In this document: piece by piece, positions 44,041 to 55,054 of the stretch | How the letters are laid out: each line of letters begins with the position of its first letter | Numbering within the stretch: the first letter of the stretch is position 1 | Assembly (NCBI GenBank): GCA_002049455.2 | Contig: KV918987.1 | Span: 62,001-126,000, forward strand | DNA from: Porphyra umbilicalis | Lineage: Eukaryota > Rhodophyta > Bangiophyceae > Bangiales > Bangiaceae | Length of the DNA stretch: 64,000 nucleotides | Reading direction: 5' to 3' | Notes under the pieces: model-generated | What the model saw: only the letters and a program-made list of their open reading frames with translations | Told to the model about the DNA's origin: nothing | Databases searched by the model: none | Position numbers and translations under genes: made by a program

Positions 44041-45973
44041 CGGGGACGTCGCTGCCGACGCCCCCCGCCGCCCGCTGGCGCGCGCGGTCCCCAAACGTGC
44101 CTCCGCCGCCGCCGCCGCCCGCAGCCGTGGGCCGCCCGGACGCGTCGGGCGGCGTCGCCGCCCGCCGCCGCGCGCGCTCCCCAAACGTCCCCCCGCCGCC
44201 GCCGCTGGCGCCTCCGCCGCCACCACCACCGCCGCTGCCGCTGCCGACGCCGACGCCGTCGCTCCCCCCCCCCCCCCCCGCCCGCTGGCGGGCGCGGTCC
44301 CCAAACGTGCCGCCCCCCCCCCCCCCGCCCGCCGCCCGCCCGAGCGCGTCGGGCGGCGTCGCCGCGCGGCGCCGCGCGCGCTCCCCAAACGTCCCCCCGC
44401 CGCCACTGCCGCCGCCGCCGCCGCCGGCGGGGATCCCCCCCCCCCCGCGCCCGCCGCGGGCACGAGCGGCGGCAGCAGCGTCGCCGCCGCGCCCGCAACG
44501 GCCTTGAGGTCCGGCGGCGGCGGCGGCGGCGGCGGCGGCGCGTCTACCGCTGCAGCGCCCGCCGCCCGCCGGCGGGCGCGGTCCCCAAAGGTGCCCCCGC
44601 CGCCACTGCCACCGCCGCTGCCGGCGGCGGCAGACGCGGCCGACGGTGACGGCGCCGACGGCGCCGCGTCCGCGTCCGTCGGCGCCGCCCCCGCCGCTGC
44701 CGCGCGCTGCCGCGCGCGGTCGCCAAAGGTGCCACCCCCGGCGGTCCCCGCCGCCGGCGGCACGCGCGGCCGGCCGGCCGGCCGCCGACCGCCGGGCGAC
44801 GCTGCCGCCGCGGGCGACGACACCCCGCGCGACGCCGCGGCGGCCGACGAGCGGCTGCCGCCGCCGCCCGACGTGGCGGCCGAGCCCCACGGGGGCGCCG
44901 CGTCACCGTCCCCGCCACCGCCACCGACGCTGCCGCCGCCACCACCACCGACGCTGCCGCCGTCGCCGTCGGCGCCGCCCGAGAGCGCCGACGCCGGCCC
45001 GTCGGTGCCATCGCCGCCGCCGCCGCCGCCACCGCCGAGGCGGGTGCGGAGGCGGCGGCGGCGGCTCGGCGCGGGGGGGGCAGACGCCATGGCGTGGCGG
45101 CGGCACCGCGGGCGCGGAGGGGGGGGGGGGGGGGGGGGCGCCGCGCGCGGCGGCCGGGGGAGACGCGACCGACACCCGCACCGGCGGGGGCGGGGCGGCG
45201 GGGGTGACCGTCGCCGCGCGTCGGCGGGCGCCGCCGTGCGCGGGGGGGGGGGGGGGCGCCCCGTCGCTGCCCGTGCAACCCCGCCCCCGTTGCAATGCAC
45301 GTAGCCGCTGTCGCGGTCCCTGTCGGCACGCCCGCTACTGCGGCGGCCGCCGCCGTGTTGCCGCCGTAAATCGGGTTGAGGCTCGATGGCATTGCGGCAG
45401 AGGAGCCGACCGCCAGCTGCTGAGAAAAGTCCCCAGTCGGCTGCGTCGGTGGCATCGCCATGGGCATACCGGAAAATGGAGCAGGCGGCCCCGGAAAGGG
45501 GGAGCTGTAACCATGCATGCCGGGCATCATCGGCATGTTGGGAGTGCCGTAGAAGCCCATCGATGGAGGCATTCCCGCGGCCGCCGCCATTGACGGAGAG
45601 AAGGGGAAGAACGACGTGTCGAAAAGAGGCGGCGGGGGGGTGCCGAAAACTCGACCATCGGCAACATCTGGGACCCGTCAGTGCCCAGAAAAGCACCACC
45701 CGTCGTCGCCAAAGGGGGCGCGGTGGAGGTCGGAAATTGCGGCGCGCCCGGGGGGGCGGCATCTGCAGCAACGTGTGGGACGACGGGGGCTGCGGCATAG
45801 ACAGGAGCGGCACGGCGAGCGGCGGCGTGAGCCCCATCCTCATTGCGTTGGTCTTGCTCTGTAGACGCCGCCGACGCAGCACCCCCGCGTGCGGTCATTG
45901 CGGCGCTCGCCATCCGTCCAGGCGCCCCGCCGATGAGCGGTCGCGTGCCACCTCTGCCTCCGCGGCCCGTCAT
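42476..45973 (-). CDS. Gly/Ala/Pro-rich protein with six GTFG[DE]RAR repeats, frame broken repeatedly
   Basis: Unknown function. Starts MTGRGGRGGTRPL at 45,973, followed by a Met/Pro/Gly-rich part (GFYGTPNMPMMPGMHGYSS) reminiscent of RNA-binding or prion-like disordered proteins. The middle is Gly/Ala/Ser-rich and repeats GTFG[DE]RAR[QR]RA six times (near 44,725, 44,585, 44,385, 44,303, 44,184 and 44,094), alternating D and E. It then has a Ser/Thr/Asp-rich segment (GDKENWAAASTAAHP, VRLYSNGEDAAAAV) and ends with a helical stretch (ARVRGELGALLAAHRTLGVR, LHQLLTELEGRPRAAGG). The protein-like reading moves through frames six times, always in the direction repaired by one extra base; runs of G/C sit at or near the breaks (for example G7 at 45,634, G15 at 45,242, G20 at 45,119). 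The part upstream of about 45,090 could be a separate gene or a first exon. Confidence 0.5.
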
Positions 45974-48458
45974 GGTGGCACCAGCCGAGGCACGTGGGGA
46001 ATCAGGAGTGGAAGGACACCAGGAGCGACGAGGGGGGGGGGCACACGCGGGGAGCAAGTGTTGGCGGCTTGAGGCAATGTGAGATGTGCTGCGCGGTCGC
46101 GGTCGCCCGGCTTCTTATGTGGGGCGCGCACACTACCGCGGACAAGCTACACAGGTACTGAGAAGCAGACGGCGCTCACGTCCGGCGCCTGCCCCTCGGG
46201 CACAAACGTACAGTGCGAAAGGGCGGGGGTGATGCCGTGCTCGGCTAGGAGATCACGCCGGGAAAGGGCGCCAAATGATGCGAGCTCAACATGCCAATCT
46301 CAAGCACAGCATACAGAGAACGAGTGAGCGAGCTCCGCCGCGGCGGTCGAGGAGCAGGTCAGTCAGCAAGCGGGCGGAAACATAACGGCCGCAGATGAGC
46401 GGGCCATGAAAGGAACCCCTCGCGCGCGCAATGAACACACATCATGCGAATGACCCGTTTCTGGTCAAAGGCCTTGAGGTATCGGATCGCCAAGCGTCAG
46501 TATTACTCGCTAGATACGGCGTGTCTGTCCGTCAGCGTCAGCTCGCACGACCGAGGTGCAAGAGACTGTGTCGACGCGCCAAAAAGTGGCGAGCCCCAGG
46601 TGTCGACAACCTCGGACACGACCAGTTATCGGGTGACTCTCTGCAAACACAAGTCAACTATCGGCGGAGAAAGGGATCCATGGCGAGGGGCACGATGACA
46701 CTCAGCCGTCAGGTCCTAGTTGGCGGCAGCCACAGCATGGTCTCCTGTGCGCTTAGACACGGTCTTGGCCCGCTGAGTCGACAGCAGTGACGAGCTGCAA
46801 GAACGACGACGGGGCCGTTGAGGTTACCAGCAACCGACCAGAAGATCAAAATCACTCGACTCATTACATTGAAGCTAAGAAAACTGTGTTAAAATATTCT
46901 GCCACTGACAGTTGGTAGCCCCCCCGTGATTACAGGTTTCAATAGCGGGAAGCTGCTCATCGCATACTGGCACAGTGTATTGTTCGCACATATGGATACA
47001 GGAGGGGGGCTTTGTTCATACACTGTTTCTGACAAGGACTGTGTGGTGGAGTTCGCAAAGGAGTCCGTTCTCATCCGAGGTACTTCGTGTCAGACGCGTC
47101 AAGCAACTTCCAAACGTCGCTTTGGCGTTCGCCGAGCTTCGCCTGTCTCCATGAGCTGTGAGAAGTCCCACTTCCGTCTCTAGCCGACAGCTGCCTGCAC
47201 GTTTGGTATCGAACACTAAGGAGGAGACAGCAGACATCAAGTCTCCTGCGCTGCGGAGGAGCGGGGTGCGTGTCTCCTTGAGGGGGCACGCAACCCCTCT
47301 CCCCCCCTGACTGCATGAGCCGTGGAGGAGTGGGTTCCGTGTTTCTTTGAGGGGGCACGCACCCCCTCTCCCCCCCGGACTACACGAGGCGTGGCGTCCC
47401 CCAAGGGAGGACGTCGCGACCGGATTTGTGACCCTACCTCGCTCCAGCAACGTCGCCCGACGCGGCTGCCTCCTTCGGCAGTTTCGTGACCCTGGGTTCA
47501 CCCAGCAGCGCGATGTGACTTAGAGCTTGGCGCGGACCGCCGCGTGGCACGCTCACCCGTGCAGAGCCACGGCCAGCGTCGCGAGACACTGACTGCGTTG
47601 TGGACTCCGCTCGCTCGGAGGCAGCCACAAATGCGGCTATCTTGACAGGTACGCTTTGGACTGCTCATGAGCAACGGTTTTGCTTGAGCTTGCCTGTGAG
47701 AAGCCACTGCCGGATTACTGATCATGGGTACGGAGCTTGGTAACCGCGGGTGGCTGTGATAGGATCGCGTTCAGCCCTGCCTTCTGACTTGGCCCATCCG
47801 ATCTTTTCCCTCTCAGGAACCGCCTCTAGCTGCCCGCCTGTCGCACTGCGCCGATTCATATCCTGCAGATGTGGTTCCACCTATGCGCGGCTGGAGGCAC
47901 TACAAATGTCCCTGCGGCGTTGCTCCACTCCCGTGCCCTCCCCCCGGCGGAGACGTGTCACGGCCGCCGGCCCCCCACCCGTTGGCGGAGGCGGCAGGGG
48001 CGCCGGGAACAGCCCTGCCCCCCCGGCGTGGTCGCCCCCGCCCCCTTCTCCTGGCGGGGGCGCGCCCAAATCGTCGTCCTCGTGCCTCGCGTCGGCAGCG
48101 TCCTCGACGCGACGGAGGTGGGTGCGGAATTTGGCCGTGACCGCGCGCCGCCGCACGCCCGCGGCGCCGCCGTCGTGGAGGGTGGCGAGGTAGGGGAGCG
48201 TACAGGACGTTAAGTCCTCAGGGGGGGGGGGGAGGTGCCGCTCGCCCGACCGTCGCTCGCTACAGCGGCTTCACCGGCGGCGGCATCTGGTCGCCCGTCC
48301 CGGTCGGGGGGGGGGGGGGGGCGCCCGCCCCCCCGACGGCGCCGCCGCTCGGCAGCGGGCGACGACGCGACCCGCTCACCGTCGCCCGACGCCCGCCGTC
48401 GCCGCCGGTCGCCCTTCGTCGACGCTCCCCGGCGAGTATATCGCTCGGCTGAGCGACC
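45974..48458. other. Intergenic between Gly-rich gene and transposase copy 2
   Basis: Ordinary composition up to 47,750, with a direct repeat at 47,254-47,390, then GC-rich with G runs (48,222; 48,308-48,320). No ORF was recognised and no terminal inverted repeat for the element carrying the transposase was found by eye. Confidence 0.4.
47254..47390. repeat. Two direct copies of a unit of about 68 bp
   Basis: Each copy contains GGAGGAG, then TTGAGGGGGCACGCA and CCCCTCTCCCCCC; the copies differ by scattered substitutions. Confidence 0.8.
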
Positions 48459-51400
48459 ATGGATGGTCCCTCACCCGACCGGGTCTATGCCGAGGACGAC
48501 CCGATGCGCCCGGCCACTCGAAGCGCCCTGGATTGCCCTACGTGCTTTACGCGATGCGCCACACGTAGCGGCCTGATGTGGCACCGATTGGGCCACCTGC
48601 AGGCATCCAACCTTGCCGGGGAACGGGGTCGCGGCCGGGCTGCTGGCAGACCTCCTCCTCTGAGGACTCCCGGCTCTGACAATACGGGCGCTCCTGGACG
48701 TTTGGCCGGCGACCTCGGCGGCTCGTCGACAAGCGCAGACGGGGGGGGCGCGGATGGCCGGACAGCCGTCGATGGCACCGGAGAGGTGGGAGCGCTGCCT
48801 GCTGGCGGCGGTCCCGGCGCTGAAGATGCGGTGGTCGCTGGCGACGGGGCGTCATCAACCCCAGTTGTTGCCACCCAAGCCACCCCCATTCAAAGGACGG
48901 CGGCCTGCAATACGGACGGCTCGGCGGCGGCCAGTGGCTCCCACGCTGACGCACCTCCTGCGGCCGGAGTCAAGTTGGTTGACCATTCGGTCAACGCTGG
49001 TCTCCCTGTCGCACTCGGTGGCGCTGCCCGATTCGCACTTGACCCAGAGAACGTCAGTGATGGTGTTCGCCGACACATTGAGACGCTACTGGCAGTCTCA
49101 CGCCACGCGGTCGCTGGCACAAACCCCGAAGGCGGACGCAAGCGCCGCCGACTCGATCCTGGGGACGCGTCGACGGCGACGGAGTACACGTACACGACCG
49201 TTTCCACTGCCGTGCAGGCCCTCTACGAAGAGGAGGGGGACTGGGAGCACTCCGACCCGCTAGTCAACCGGCGCAAGGGCTGGCGGCCTGGTCGATTTGA
49301 TTCCTTTCGCTTGCGCGCCGTGCAGCGTTTTGCCCTGGAGAGCGGAGGCGGCGGGCTTTCGCTCGAGGGCATCGAGAAATTGTGGGACCTGTTGGACACC
49401 TGGGACCGTACTAGGCCCGGAATGCCGATTGACGGCGGCCACGACGCTACCATTCGAGACTCGTTCAACTCGGTCAACGACTTTAAGAATGCGGTGCGGG
49501 ACGATGTGGACGACGCCGTGCTGGGCGCCGGGTGGCTGAGGTGTCCCCTAGTGGTTGACGGCCAGAAGTTTGTGGTCTTCTTCCGGCCGGTCCTCGAGGT
49601 GATCCTGGACATGCTAAAGCGTGGTAAGGATGTGCGTCTATGGAGCGGTGAGACGGGCCCGGCGCCGCCCTCCAACATCCGCGAGACGCCGATGGACGGG
49701 GACGCGTTCCGCCTCAATGAGACGGAGCTCATGACCGAGAAGAAGGACGGCTCGTGTTTCGTGCTCGGGTTCCACGTGTACAGCGACGCAAGCCAACTGT
49801 CGTGGTCTGGCGGTACGTTTCCTGTGGCGCACGCGAGAGGAGAAGAGCTATCGTTTTGAGTTGTGGTCAAAACAGTACCGTCGTGTTGTCGGTGATCCTA
49901 ACATTGTCTTTGAGTCGTTGCGTCACCATCGTTTCCTGTTGCGTCTGGCCGACGTTTCTCTTGATGTAATCAGCTCACAAGTTATACCCCCTTCGTGTCC
50001 GCGTCGTCAACGTCATCACCGGGGACGCAGAGTGGGAACCCATTGCGTACATCCCGCTCGTGCGCAAGCAGAAAGAGCCGGCGGCGGAAAGTCGTGGCCG
50101 TGAGCGCCGCAGCGCTCTCCTTCAGCGCGTCCTATACTTGGCTTTTCGCACAACGGTCGTCGCTAGCCACATCGGTGTCGCACACGTGCACGAGGGAAAG
50201 AACCTTGTGGCTTTCCCCCGCCTCCTGCTCTACATGAGTGACCAGCCCGAGGAGAAGGCCGTGTTGTGTCTTAAGGGTGGCAACTGCCGGCACCCGTGCT
50301 CAACCTGCATCGTTCGAGTTGAGGAGGCTGGGGCCCCAGCCGCGCTGAACGCCAAGGATCGCGACGCTGTGATTACAATCGAACGGCAGCTGGAGGGGGC
50401 GGCGCACAAACGCTACCAGCGGGAGAGCGTGCGACGCGCCGAGCTGGAGGCGATGGACAGCGCCCACAACCGCGTGCCTGTCGTCGCTGGCATGGCGGGC
50501 ATGACGACTGCGCCTTTTATGCTGTACAAGTCTATTGGATTTGATGCCCTCCACGTACGTTCGGTGTTCAGATTTGTGTGCGTGGTTGCATACTGCCTCT
50601 TACTATGCGTTCAAGGGTTCATGTCTGGGACGTGCTGGGTGGTCGTTGGTGACCATGGGCCCTCCTAGAACTTCTGTGTGGCACGTCGGTCTAACTTTGT
50701 GGTAGTTCCATCTTGGGCTCCCGTGTTCCCTTGCCGGCTGGCCGGTACCTGCCGCTTGCTCTTGCAGATTTTGGACTTGGGTGTCACGCGCCTGCTCGTA
50801 CACAGGCTTGTGCGCGTGTTCCCATACATATGTGAAGGCTACTACCCGCTGTGCGAGACAATTTGGGCTACGTTCCGGGTTGCCAACAAGCGCATCGAGT
50901 TCATGGGTCGGCGTAGCAGAGCGAGCCGACTACCGCCTGGGTATGCTTGCATCGTTCTCCTGCTTTATAGGGACGCTTGGTGGCCGTTTTGCACCATGTG
51001 CTTGCGGCGCCCCGCGCGCGGTGGGCAGGCGTTGTGCCATGTTCTCTTTTTGGATGTATGAACCCGCGACGCGTGCAGTTATCTGACATGGATGGCGACA
51101 TCGTCCTCTTATTGTGCACCACGCTGGTCTGATGCTATTCTCAATATGTCTGCATTGCACGCGCCCGGAACCTCTGCAGGTACATCGTTCCAGAGGGGGA
51201 CAAACAGGCAACATTCACTGGGGCAGACCAACGAGCCGGGGTCTTTGTACTTGCGTACGCAGTGGCTGGCATCTTCGGACGCGGCCGGCCTCGCCCAAGG
51301 AAAGACAAAACCGGTGCGAACAAGGATACTGCAGCTGGACGTGCCCGACCAGCAGCTCGCAATGCCGCGTCTGGTGGTAACGGAGCCCCCGCACGCGGCC

Positions 51401-52857
51401 AAACAGCGAAGCGCGCCAAGAGACCCGCGGTGAAGTCGGCCGGCGGTGGCAGCAATGGCGGGGGCATCTTTGGTGGTATGGATCCGGACGATGATGAGGA
51501 CCTCCCCACGGGCTTCAAGTTTGACTGGGGCGCGTATCGAGCCGCTTTCGGCGAGACGCCCATTGAGGACGCCGTCACAATCATGTTCGCAGAGTATGCC
51601 GAGCTCTACGCCCAAATTGCCGGGTGGACAACCTCCGCTACCCCCGCACCGATGTCGTTGGAGGAGGGGAAGGCCATCCAGGAGAAAGCGTCCAACTTTG
51701 TGCTCAACATCATGTCACCCATTCTTGGTTACGTGCACACGAGTAAGGTGCACAAGCTTTTGGCACACACGTTGGACTCGATCCGCTACCACGGTCATCT
51801 GCGTCACGGCAACACGAGCGCTAACGAGGCGGCCCACAAGTTGGACAAGAAGTTCTACCGCCGCACCAATATGGCGATCGACACGTTCACCGGACAGCTA
51901 GTGCGTCAGGCCCAAGGCGCTCGAGAGATTGGGCGCCGCAACGACGTCGCTGACGCCCATGCCCGGCGCACACTCCCGCTAGTGCCACCACTGCCTGACC
52001 GTCGTTCCTTGAGCGCCAGACGTCGCAGCTCGGCCGTTGATTCCGGCGATGGGGGGGCCCCTGATGCCGCTGGTGACGGCTCTAAACGTCAAGCAAGCCG
52101 CGACCAGACAACTGCTGCTGGCGGCAGAGTCGGACACGCTGCTAGTGGGGGGATAGCACCAGCCTCAGGGGCATCTACGGACACTCCCAGGAGGAGATCC
52201 GCGGACTACCTGACGCGGCACACCATTGGCGTGCTGTCGCAGCGGCCCGGGCTCTCGGAACTGAGCACTCTCTTCAAGTTGCCGTCGACACGCAGAGTGC
52301 CTGTTCTCTCCACGGTGGAGTTCACGGCAGAGTTCGACTGCGGTACCAAGCACAAGCAGCTGCTACGGGCCTCACCGCAATTCCGAGACGAGAGGTCCTG
52401 GTACGACGCCATCCTCTTTTCTGTTCACAGTGGGCCGGTAGGGGCTCACGGTGATCGCACCGGGAAAGGCTCCAGCAGTGGCGATAGCGACGGCGACAGC
52501 TCCTGTGCGGGCCGCATCCCGGACGAGGTGCACGTCGGGGAGGTTCGCGCCATCATTCGATGCAAGGACGATGACTTTGCTGTCGTCTGCGACATGGACG
52601 TGGTGGATGCGGTACCTGGGTGTCCCTTTGGGGAAAGGGATTGCAGCAGGCTCAAGTGGGCCCTGTCTGCTACCGGCGGGAGCTTGATACGGGCTGTGCC
52701 GCTCAGCCAAGTGCGGCGGCTTCTCCATGTCGTCCCCGATTTCCAGAACCTGGCGTCCAGGAAGGGATTAGGGGCTGCTCCAGCTGGCTACCGGTCCCCA
52801 GCGGACGACCGTCGCGCGATGCGGTACTTCGTCAACGAGTTCTATCCGTGGGCGTGA
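48459..52857 (+). CDS. Plavaka-like transposase, intact four-exon copy 2
   Basis: Exons 48,459-49,812, 49,974-50,554, 50,768-50,940 and 51,180-52,857 join into 1,261 codons without a stop. Introns are GTACGT-CAG (161 bp, phase 1), GTACGT-GCAG (213 bp, phase 0) and GTATGC-GCAG (239 bp, phase 2). Domains in order: C2H2 finger (C26, C29, H42, H46); a disordered Ser/Gly linker; a helical region with VDGQKFVVFFRPVLEVILD; the core FHVYSDASQLSWSG-AHKLYPLRVRVVNV, which fits the Plavaka pattern of an Asp in a 'YSD.T...PVY' strand (D443); GGNCRHPCSTC, a Cys cluster like the Plavaka CPKC; FDALH-ILDLG; and VHTSKVHKLLAHTLDSIRYHG followed by FYRRTN near residues 885-935, like the Plavaka 'NIPKLH...RxHxxxAK...RASN' block. 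Known: Plavaka-type transposases were described mainly in fungi. A domesticated host gene is an alternative. Confidence 0.7.
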
Positions 52858-54649
52858 AGACGTGTGGAGGAGGTAGTGGCGGTGCCGAGATTAGGTAGGT
52901 GCGGTGAAGGTGGGCCTGTGGTGATTGATTTCAACATGTTGCAACCGTCGGGCAGCCTAGGCCCGTGCTCGGCCTCGGCCGTAAGCTACAAACAGCCTGC
53001 AGCTAACGACTCGACCGAACCCACTGCCCACCTTGCCGCGTACGCGCAGGAAACGTGGTAGATGGTGGCGTGGTGGATGCCAAAGGCGTCTCCAAGACGC
53101 ACGTTTGGACGTCGGCGGCGGCGGTCGCGGCGGCGCCGTCAGGCTAGGGCGCCCCCTCCCGCCACGGCACCTCCAAGCCCGCCGTGGCCACCAGAAGGGG
53201 TGCAGAGGGAACCCGTCGCCGCCGCGACGGGGTTCTAGTCGAATTGACTCTTCTCCACGGCGTGGAAGAGGAGATCGTCGGCGCCCAAGCACCCTCACGT
53301 CGCCGACGGGTGGGCGTCGGCGCCCGTGGTGCCGGGGGAGTGGGGCGGGGCGCCAGTCGGTGTCCTCGGCGTGGTGGTGGGGGGGGGCGCGTGTCGGCGG
53401 CGAAGCGCAGAGGGGGGGCGCGGGGGCGGTGGGTGCCGACGGGGCGGGGAGTGGACGACGCGAGGGCTGTGGTGCCCCCCCATCGCCCCGCGACGAAGGC
53501 GGCGCGGAAGGTGCGGACGAGTGCCGCGTCGCAGCGCACGCATGCGGCGGCGCCGGCCTCCGCGGCGCCGACAGAGGCACCGAGACTTGGCGTTCGTCGC
53601 GCGCGGCGAGCCGACGTCGGTGACCGCCGACGGCTTGTCCGGCGCCGACGTCGGTGACCGCCGTCGGCTCGTCCGTCTCCGTCACTGAGGCTTGGCGCAG
53701 GCGAGCGGGAGCTTGGCGCAGGCGAGCGGGAGAAACGCCAAGTCTTACGGAGGAGCCGCAGACCCGCTCGAGTGGCGACTGCCCCGCTGTACACATTGCA
53801 CCATCCAATGAGAAGGGCTCCTGCCAGTCCGGCACGTGCGTTGCTACGGATTGCGGCCGTCGCGAAGCCGGCAGCTGAATCTCTGTTGGCACCGTACAGG
53901 CCGAGATTTGGTCCCTGTTCCCATCGTTTTTATGGTTTCGATGGGACCGTCGATGGTCCCATCGACGACGGTTTTCGACTGCTCGATGCCTAATCGCAGC
54001 GTCGATGGAAGATCGATGGGAAATAGTCCAAAGGAGACGATCGGGGCACCCCCAACTCCCCGCGTCGATTGGCCAACGCGCGGCCGCTCGTGCCGGCCCA
54101 GTGCACCCGCCCACTCTTGTCGGGCTCTGCCCCTCCGCGGCGGCCGCCACGCCAGCAATTACCATCTCGGACCGGTACAGTACAGTAGCGCGTGTTGGTG
54201 CGCCGCCCGACCGATGCTGCGGCGCCGCGTGGCCGCCGCTTCGACGACGTCTCTTCCATGGCGGGTCACCTGCCCCGCCGCGTGATCGTGTCACTAGCCG
54301 GCCGACGGGTTGCCACCGGTGGCAAGGCGGGTTTGCCTGAGGCCGGCGAGAAGGGCGCCAGTTGGACCCGTCGTCCCGCCATTGCTAGCGATGTTGGCCT
54401 GGGAGCGATCCCGCTGGTGTGTCTATCCCCTTGGTAGGCCCCATGGGCGCACCAGCGGCCAGCCGCCCGAGTCGGCGGAAGAGCTTAAGTTCGAGGCGGC
54501 CAGCACCACTGTGGCAGCTGGTACTCCCCCCCATCCCATCCTGTTCCGCCACACAGCATCCCCAGACGCTGCCTCACCCCCATCGCCTCTACCCGTCCTC
54601 ACGGTGGCCCGCTGCCCCCCCCGTCCGCTCCCCCCCCCTCTTCCGCATC
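52858..54649. other. Intergenic; GC-rich patch and hairpin
   Basis: 53,030-53,720 is GC-rich with open frames on both strands and no domain. A perfect hairpin lies at 53,938-53,965 in a region repeating CGATGGG. Promoter and 5' UTR of the secreted-protein gene should lie just before 54,650. Confidence 0.4.
53938..53965. repeat. Perfect hairpin, 11-bp arms
   Basis: TCGATGGGACC, loop GTCGAT, then the exact complement GGTCCCATCGA. Confidence 0.85.
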
Positions 54650-55054
54650 ATGGCCATCCGCCGGTGCACCCTTGCCTCCCTGGCCGCCGTCGCTGTCGCC
54701 GCCGCTGTCGTCGCCACGACCGCTGCCGCACCTGCGGGCGCGCCCGTGCCGGACGGTTCCCTGCTCGACGGCAAGCCGCCCGCCGACGTGCACTCCCAAC
54801 TGACCGCCTTTGCGAGCGAGTGCGCCAGCCACCGCAGCAGCTGTTACAGCGGCGCCGCAGGTGCCGTCGTCAACCCCGCCGCCTGCGAGCGGTGCGTCAC
54901 GTATTGTTTCGCGCTGGTCGTGGTCGCCGCCGAGCACGAGGACACGGATGCGTTGGACGTGGCCGTGGCAGGCCAGCTCGACTGTCAGGAGCGGCTGGAG
55001 GATGGGGGGGGGGGATGCAACCGACGCCGCCGCCGACACCGACACCAGAGCTGA
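54650..55054 (+). CDS. Small secreted Cys-rich protein
   Basis: 134 residues from an ATG in a CATCATGG context. The N-terminus has a classic signal peptide: IRRC, then a run of Ala/Val/Leu (about residues 9-26) ending in small residues before APAGAPVPDG. The mature part carries several cysteines (in ASECASHRSSCYSG and AACERCVTYCF, plus QLDCQERL and GGGC), suggesting disulfide bonding, and the last residues are Arg/His-rich. The tail follows eight Gs at 55,007-55,014 and may be misread if that run is mis-sized. No family recognised; secretion or the endomembrane system is inferred. Confidence 0.6.
   Translation: MAIRRCTLASLAAVAVAAAVVATTAAAPAGAPVPDGSLLDGKPPADVHSQLTAFASECASHRSSCYSGAAGAVVNPAACERCVTYCFALVVVAAEHEDTDALDVAVAGQLDCQERLEDGGGGCNRRRRRHRHQS

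Noticed and set aside
42282-45304. Long plus-strand ORFs across the Gly-rich gene
   Set aside because: Arg/Pro-rich shadows of GCC repeats; the minus strand carries the repeated GTFG[DE]RAR motif and the natural N- and C-terminal parts.
49813-49859. Stop at 49,859 as the end of transposase copy 2
   Set aside because: It lies inside intron 1; splicing to 49,974 restores homology with copy 1 (SWSGA then PLRVRVVNV).
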